From the NCBI GenBank assembly GCA_004554585.1, contig SFLH01000003.1, positions 1 to 64,000 on the forward strand: a stretch of 64,000 nt of DNA, given 5' to 3'. Under the pieces are notes generated by a model that was not told the origin of the DNA, did no database searches, and saw nothing but the letters and a program-made list of their open reading frames with translations. Every line of letters begins with the position of its first letter. The first letter of the stretch is position 1. The DNA is from Clostridiales bacterium (lineage in GTDB: Bacteria > Bacillota > Clostridia > Oscillospirales > Oscillospiraceae). A program made the translations under genes and the position numbers. Shown here piece after piece: positions 60,763-64,000 of the stretch.

Positions 60763-61788
60763 TCATTCCATGGCGGCCACAGCCTGGAGAAAGCGCCGGG
60801 CCAGGATCAAAATATTTTGGCAGTCCTCCAGTGAGGCAACGCTGGAAGGCGCATGGAGATAGCGCACCGCGGCGGAGATGGCCGCCACCCGTACCCCTTC
60901 CCGGCTGCGCTGAATGGCTGCGGCATCGGTGCCGCCGGAGAGGTATTCCTTGGTCTGCCAGGGGATGCGGCTCTGCTCAGCCAAGGTGCGCAGCAGCTCG
61001 AAGAGCCCCCGGTCATAGACGGTGCCCCCGTCCATGTAGGGGATCACCGGGCCGCCGCCTGGGGCACACACCTTTTTGTGGGAATCCATATCGGGAAGAT
61101 CGGCGGCGGTGGTGCCCTCCAGCACCAGGGCAATGTCCGGCTTGACAGAGAAAGCGGCGCCGAACGCGCCTCGTGTTCCCACCTCTTCCTGAACGGTAAA
61201 GACAAAGGTGGTGTCCATGGGCAGGGGCTCTTGGAGCAGCTGTGCCATCACGGCACAGCCGATTCGGTCGTCGATGGCCTTGGCCTTCAAAAAGCCGTGG
61301 CCGAACTCCGCTACATCGGTGTCAAAGACCGCCACATCGCCCAGATGGACGTGGGCACTGGCCTCCTCTTTGTCCTTTGCCCCGATGTCGATGGCCAGTT
61401 CCTTGAGTTTCGGGACCTTTTTCTCCTCGTCCCGGCTGGTCAGGTGATAGGCTTTCAGGCCAATGATGCCGGGGAGCTTTTCCGGGCCCACCAGCACAGG
61501 TTTTCCCAGCAGGACCCGGCGATCAATGCCGCCCACGGTGTCGAACTTTAAGTAGCCCTCGTCGGTGATGGTGTGAACCATTAGGCCCACCTCGTCCATG
61601 TGGGCAGCCAGCATCAGTTTCTTGCATCCGGGGACGATCCCCTTCTTCTCTACGATCAGGTTGCCCATGGTGTCCACCCGAATGCTGTGGGCGTGGGGCG
61701 CCGCCAGCGCGCGCAGATAGTCGCGCACTTCGTCCTCCCGGCTGGAGACGCCGGGCAAGGCACAGAGGGTTTTTAAGAGGTCAGTCAC
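60763..61788 (-). CDS. M42-family metallopeptidase, second in the tandem
   Basis: A 341-residue M42 aminopeptidase. Metal and catalytic residues: AAHMDEVGLM, KAIDDRIGCAVM, TVQEEVGTRGAFG, then LVLEGTTAAD, where a Glu takes the place of the Asp of its neighbours, and LSGGTDAAAIQRSREGV. I chose GTG 61788 (VTDLLKTLCALPGVSSREDE), which lies within the end of the preceding gene and has GGAGGAGGG upstream; the ORF is open to 61827 but that part is only the overlap. Confidence 0.93.
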   Translation of the reverse strand: MTDLLKTLCALPGVSSREDEVRDYLRALAAPHAHSIRVDTMGNLIVEKKGIVPGCKKLMLAAHMDEVGLMVHTITDEGYLKFDTVGGIDRRVLLGKPVLVGPEKLPGIIGLKAYHLTSRDEEKKVPKLKELAIDIGAKDKEEASAHVHLGDVAVFDTDVAEFGHGFLKAKAIDDRIGCAVMAQLLQEPLPMDTTFVFTVQEEVGTRGAFGAAFSVKPDIALVLEGTTAADLPDMDSHKKVCAPGGGPVIPYMDGGTVYDRGLFELLRTLAEQSRIPWQTKEYLSGGTDAAAIQRSREGVRVAAISAAVRYLHAPSSVASLEDCQNILILARRFLQAVAAME

Positions 61789-62821
61789 CAAGGAGCCCTC
61801 CTCCTTCCTTGGCCAGGTCGGTGACAAAGGCGGCCAGCAGGGCAGCGGATGTCTCCAGGTCGGCCAGATCTAAGGTTTCCACTGGGGTATGCATGTACTT
61901 TAAGGGCAGGGAGACCACCGCCGTGGCGATCCCCTCCCGGGCGGTTTGCACCCGCCAGGCATTGGTGCCGCTGTGGCCGGTCATCACTTCCAGCGCATAG
62001 GGCAGCTCTTTTTCCTGGGCTTTGGCGGTCAGCCGGTCGCTCATCCAGCGGGTGATGTTGGGGCCCAGTCCGATGACAGTCCCGCCGCCAGCGGGGAAGG
62101 TTCCCTCCTTGGGTCCGTCGGGGGTGCGGGCGTGGGTCACGTCCACCGCGACGAAACAGTCCGGCGCCAGAGCAAAGGACCCGGTCAGGGCGCCGCCGCC
62201 GTTGGTCTCCTCCCGGGTGCTGCCCATGAAGTATAGGTCCACATCCAGGGAAACCTCCTGCAGCAGTTGGGCGGTGCGCAGCAAGGTCACAAAACCAGCG
62301 CGGTCATCTAGTGCCTTGGCGCTGACGCTGCCGTTGAGCAGGCGGCGCAGCGGACCTCTGGGGACGGCAAAGGTACCCACCAGGGCCTCCGCCTCTTTCT
62401 GGGTCAGCCCCGCATCCAGGCAAAGCTGGTCAATGGTCAGGCTTTTGTCCCCCTCCCCCGCTTTCTGCACATGGGGCGGCAGGACGGCAACCACCCCCAG
62501 CCGGGGCGGCTGAGAGAGGATGGTAACCTCCCGGTCGGGGAGCATGCGCGGGTCCAGCCCGCCCACCGGCCGAACGCGGAGAAAACCGTCTGCGGCACCG
62601 GTGATCACCAGTCCCACCTCATCCAGGTGGGCATCCAGCACCACCCGACGGGCCTTCTCCTTGCCGCACCGGCGTACCCCGACCACGTTGCCAAAGGAGT
62701 CCCGCCACACTTCGTCCACCAGAGGGCGGAGCAGCTCTATGGCTTTCTCCGCCGCAGGCCCCTCCCGGCCGGAAGGGGCGTTGCAGGCACAGAGGGCAGC
62801 CAAGCTTGCAATCGTATCCAT
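61781..62821 (-). CDS. M42-family metallopeptidase, first in the tandem
   Basis: A 346-residue M42 peptidase, the most divergent of the three. Ligands are present (DAHLDEVGLV, KALDDRAGF, GSTREETNGGGAL, VAVDVTHART), but the usual GTRGA after the Glu pair is replaced by TNGGGA and the C-terminal motif reads GHSGTNAWRVQTAREG, with the conserved Asp of GGTDA missing. Substrate preference probably differs. It follows murD by 12 bases and overlaps the second M42 gene by eight. Confidence 0.92.
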   Translation of the reverse strand: MDTIASLAALCACNAPSGREGPAAEKAIELLRPLVDEVWRDSFGNVVGVRRCGKEKARRVVLDAHLDEVGLVITGAADGFLRVRPVGGLDPRMLPDREVTILSQPPRLGVVAVLPPHVQKAGEGDKSLTIDQLCLDAGLTQKEAEALVGTFAVPRGPLRRLLNGSVSAKALDDRAGFVTLLRTAQLLQEVSLDVDLYFMGSTREETNGGGALTGSFALAPDCFVAVDVTHARTPDGPKEGTFPAGGGTVIGLGPNITRWMSDRLTAKAQEKELPYALEVMTGHSGTNAWRVQTAREGIATAVVSLPLKYMHTPVETLDLADLETSAALLAAFVTDLAKEGGGLLGD

Positions 62822-62833
62822 GACGCCCCTCCT

Positions 62834-64000
62834 TTACAGCCCGTTGACGATGTCCTTGAAGGTCTGGCCCCGCTGGGCAAAGTTTTTAAAATGATCGAAG
62901 GAGGCACAGGCGGGCGACAGGATCACCACGTCGTCCTTTTGGGCCAGCAGAGAGGCGGCCAGGACGGCTTTGGTAAAGTCCTCCTCCATGACGATATCCG
63001 GGTGACCCGGCTGGTACCCCGGCGCCTCCACCACTGCCTGGCGGATCTTCTCGGCAGTGTGGCCGGTGAGGACCAAGGTTTTCACATGCTCCTGCACCGC
63101 TGTGCCCAGCACATCGAAGGGAATCTTTTTGTCGTAGCCTCCTGCGATGAGGATGACCTTCTGGGGGAAGGACCGCAGCCCGGCAATGGTCCGGGTGGGG
63201 CTGGAGGCAATGGAGTCGTTGTAATACCGCACGCCGTTCAGGGTGCGCACCAGCTCGATGCGGTGTTCCACCCCGGGGAAGGTCTCTGCTGTGTGGAGGA
63301 TAACCTCGTCCGGGACCATCCCCTGCACGGCGGCAATGGCCGCCAGGTAGTTCTCCACGTTGTGCTGGCCGGGAATCAAGATGCGGTCTGTGGCAAACAG
63401 CTGCCGCTTCCGGCCGCCCTCGGCCACCACGATGGTGCCGTTTTCCACATACACGCCTTCCTCCAAGGCATGCTGCCGGCTGAACAGCTTCACCCGGCCG
63501 GGAGCCCTTCCGGACATCTCATGGGTCAGATCGTTGTCCCGGTTGAAGATAGCGACGCCCTCTTTCCCCTGCCAGCGGAAGATGTTCTCCTTGGCCAAGG
63601 CATACTCCTCCATGGACTTGTGGATGTCCAGGTGGTTGGGAGACAGGTTGGTGAAGACGGCAATGTCCGGGCTGGCCGAGAGGGTCATGAGCTGGAAGGA
63701 GGACAGCTCCAGCACCGCCACATCGTCTGGAGACATTGTTCCAGCCTCAGAGAGCAGGGGCTTGCCGATATTCCCCCCCAGATGGACGGTGTAGCCAGCG
63801 TTTTTTAGCATCTCCGAGATGAGGGTGGTGGTGGTGGTTTTTCCATCGCTGCCCGTCACGGCGATGATCTTACAAGGGCAGACCTGGAAAAAGACCTCCA
63901 TTTCCGAGGTGAGCACACTCCCCTTTTCCACGGCCGCCAGGAAAGGCGGGATGTCTGGACGGATGCCGGGAGAACGGAAGATCACGTCCTGATCCAACCC
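62834..64000 (-). CDS. murD: UDP-N-acetylmuramoylalanine-D-glutamate ligase, partial
   Basis: Adds D-glutamate to UDP-MurNAc-L-Ala in peptidoglycan synthesis. The N-terminus lies beyond the right edge; the visible part has VIFRSPGIRPD, the P-loop TGSDGKTTTT, ELSSFQL, FTNLSPNHLDIH, and the C-terminal LSPACASFDHFKNFAQRGQTF typical of MurD. It heads the transcript of the three M42 genes, an arrangement I cannot explain functionally. Confidence 0.97.
   Translation of the reverse strand, partial: GLDQDVIFRSPGIRPDIPPFLAAVEKGSVLTSEMEVFFQVCPCKIIAVTGSDGKTTTTTLISEMLKNAGYTVHLGGNIGKPLLSEAGTMSPDDVAVLELSSFQLMTLSASPDIAVFTNLSPNHLDIHKSMEEYALAKENIFRWQGKEGVAIFNRDNDLTHEMSGRAPGRVKLFSRQHALEEGVYVENGTIVVAEGGRKRQLFATDRILIPGQHNVENYLAAIAAVQGMVPDEVILHTAETFPGVEHRIELVRTLNGVRYYNDSIASSPTRTIAGLRSFPQKVILIAGGYDKKIPFDVLGTAVQEHVKTLVLTGHTAEKIRQAVVEAPGYQPGHPDIVMEEDFTKAVLAASLLAQKDDVVILSPACASFDHFKNFAQRGQTFKDIVNGL

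Overview
The window looks like a chromosomal segment of a high-GC, low-oxygen Firmicute of the class Clostridia, most likely Oscillospiraceae (the Flavonifractor/Lawsonibacter/Intestinimonas area). The evidence is the V-type ATPase operon, SpoIIM and TIGR04086 membrane proteins, S-layer-homology surface proteins, an ECF transporter, strong Gram-positive ribosome binding sites and sigma-A-like promoters. The genus is inferred, not proven.

Layout. Positions 1-1680 are the end of an integrative element: a tyrosine integrase that runs off the left edge, an excisionase and a divergent HTH regulator, abutting the 3' end of guaA. GuaA itself lacks the glutamine amidotransferase domain. At 2780-7930 a LytTR-type two-component system faces a BceAB-like ABC exporter. 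At 8040-20518 a cobalamin-riboswitch operon encodes two S-layer-anchored proteins, a membrane-anchored DUF4430 protein, an EcfT and a fused EcfA-EcfA'-S transporter. The surface proteins carry the same two building blocks as animal intrinsic factor/transcobalamin (an alpha/alpha barrel and a DUF4430 beta domain). I read this as a surface cobalamin capture and import system, and it is the most interesting part of the window.

Positions 20556-24362 are the FMN-riboswitch riboflavin operon (ribD-ribE-ribBA-ribH, minus strand). Next come a CstA-type transporter behind a long leader with its own terminator, and a divergent lipid/acyl module (zinc-ribbon membrane protein, CoA-dependent acyltransferase, esterase). 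Positions 30990-40339 hold a complete V-type ATPase operon with two tandem K-subunit genes, both with the sodium-binding residues. An FkbM methyltransferase follows, and then a roughly 1565-residue protein of unknown function that combines HD, helical-repeat, nucleotidyltransferase, GNAT-like and phosphoribosyltransferase-like segments, with an LDH-like and an iron-sulfur-flavoprotein-like gene behind it.

The right part is mostly housekeeping: asd and dapA (lysine/diaminopimelate), queA and tgt (queuosine), yajC, TIGR04086 and SpoIIM membrane proteins, a Xer recombinase with a loxP-like inverted repeat just upstream, ligA, an aluminium-resistance-family PLP enzyme, three tandem M42 aminopeptidases and the start-truncated murD at the right edge. 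I saw no tRNA, rRNA or CRISPR array. All family assignments were made by eye from the sequence.
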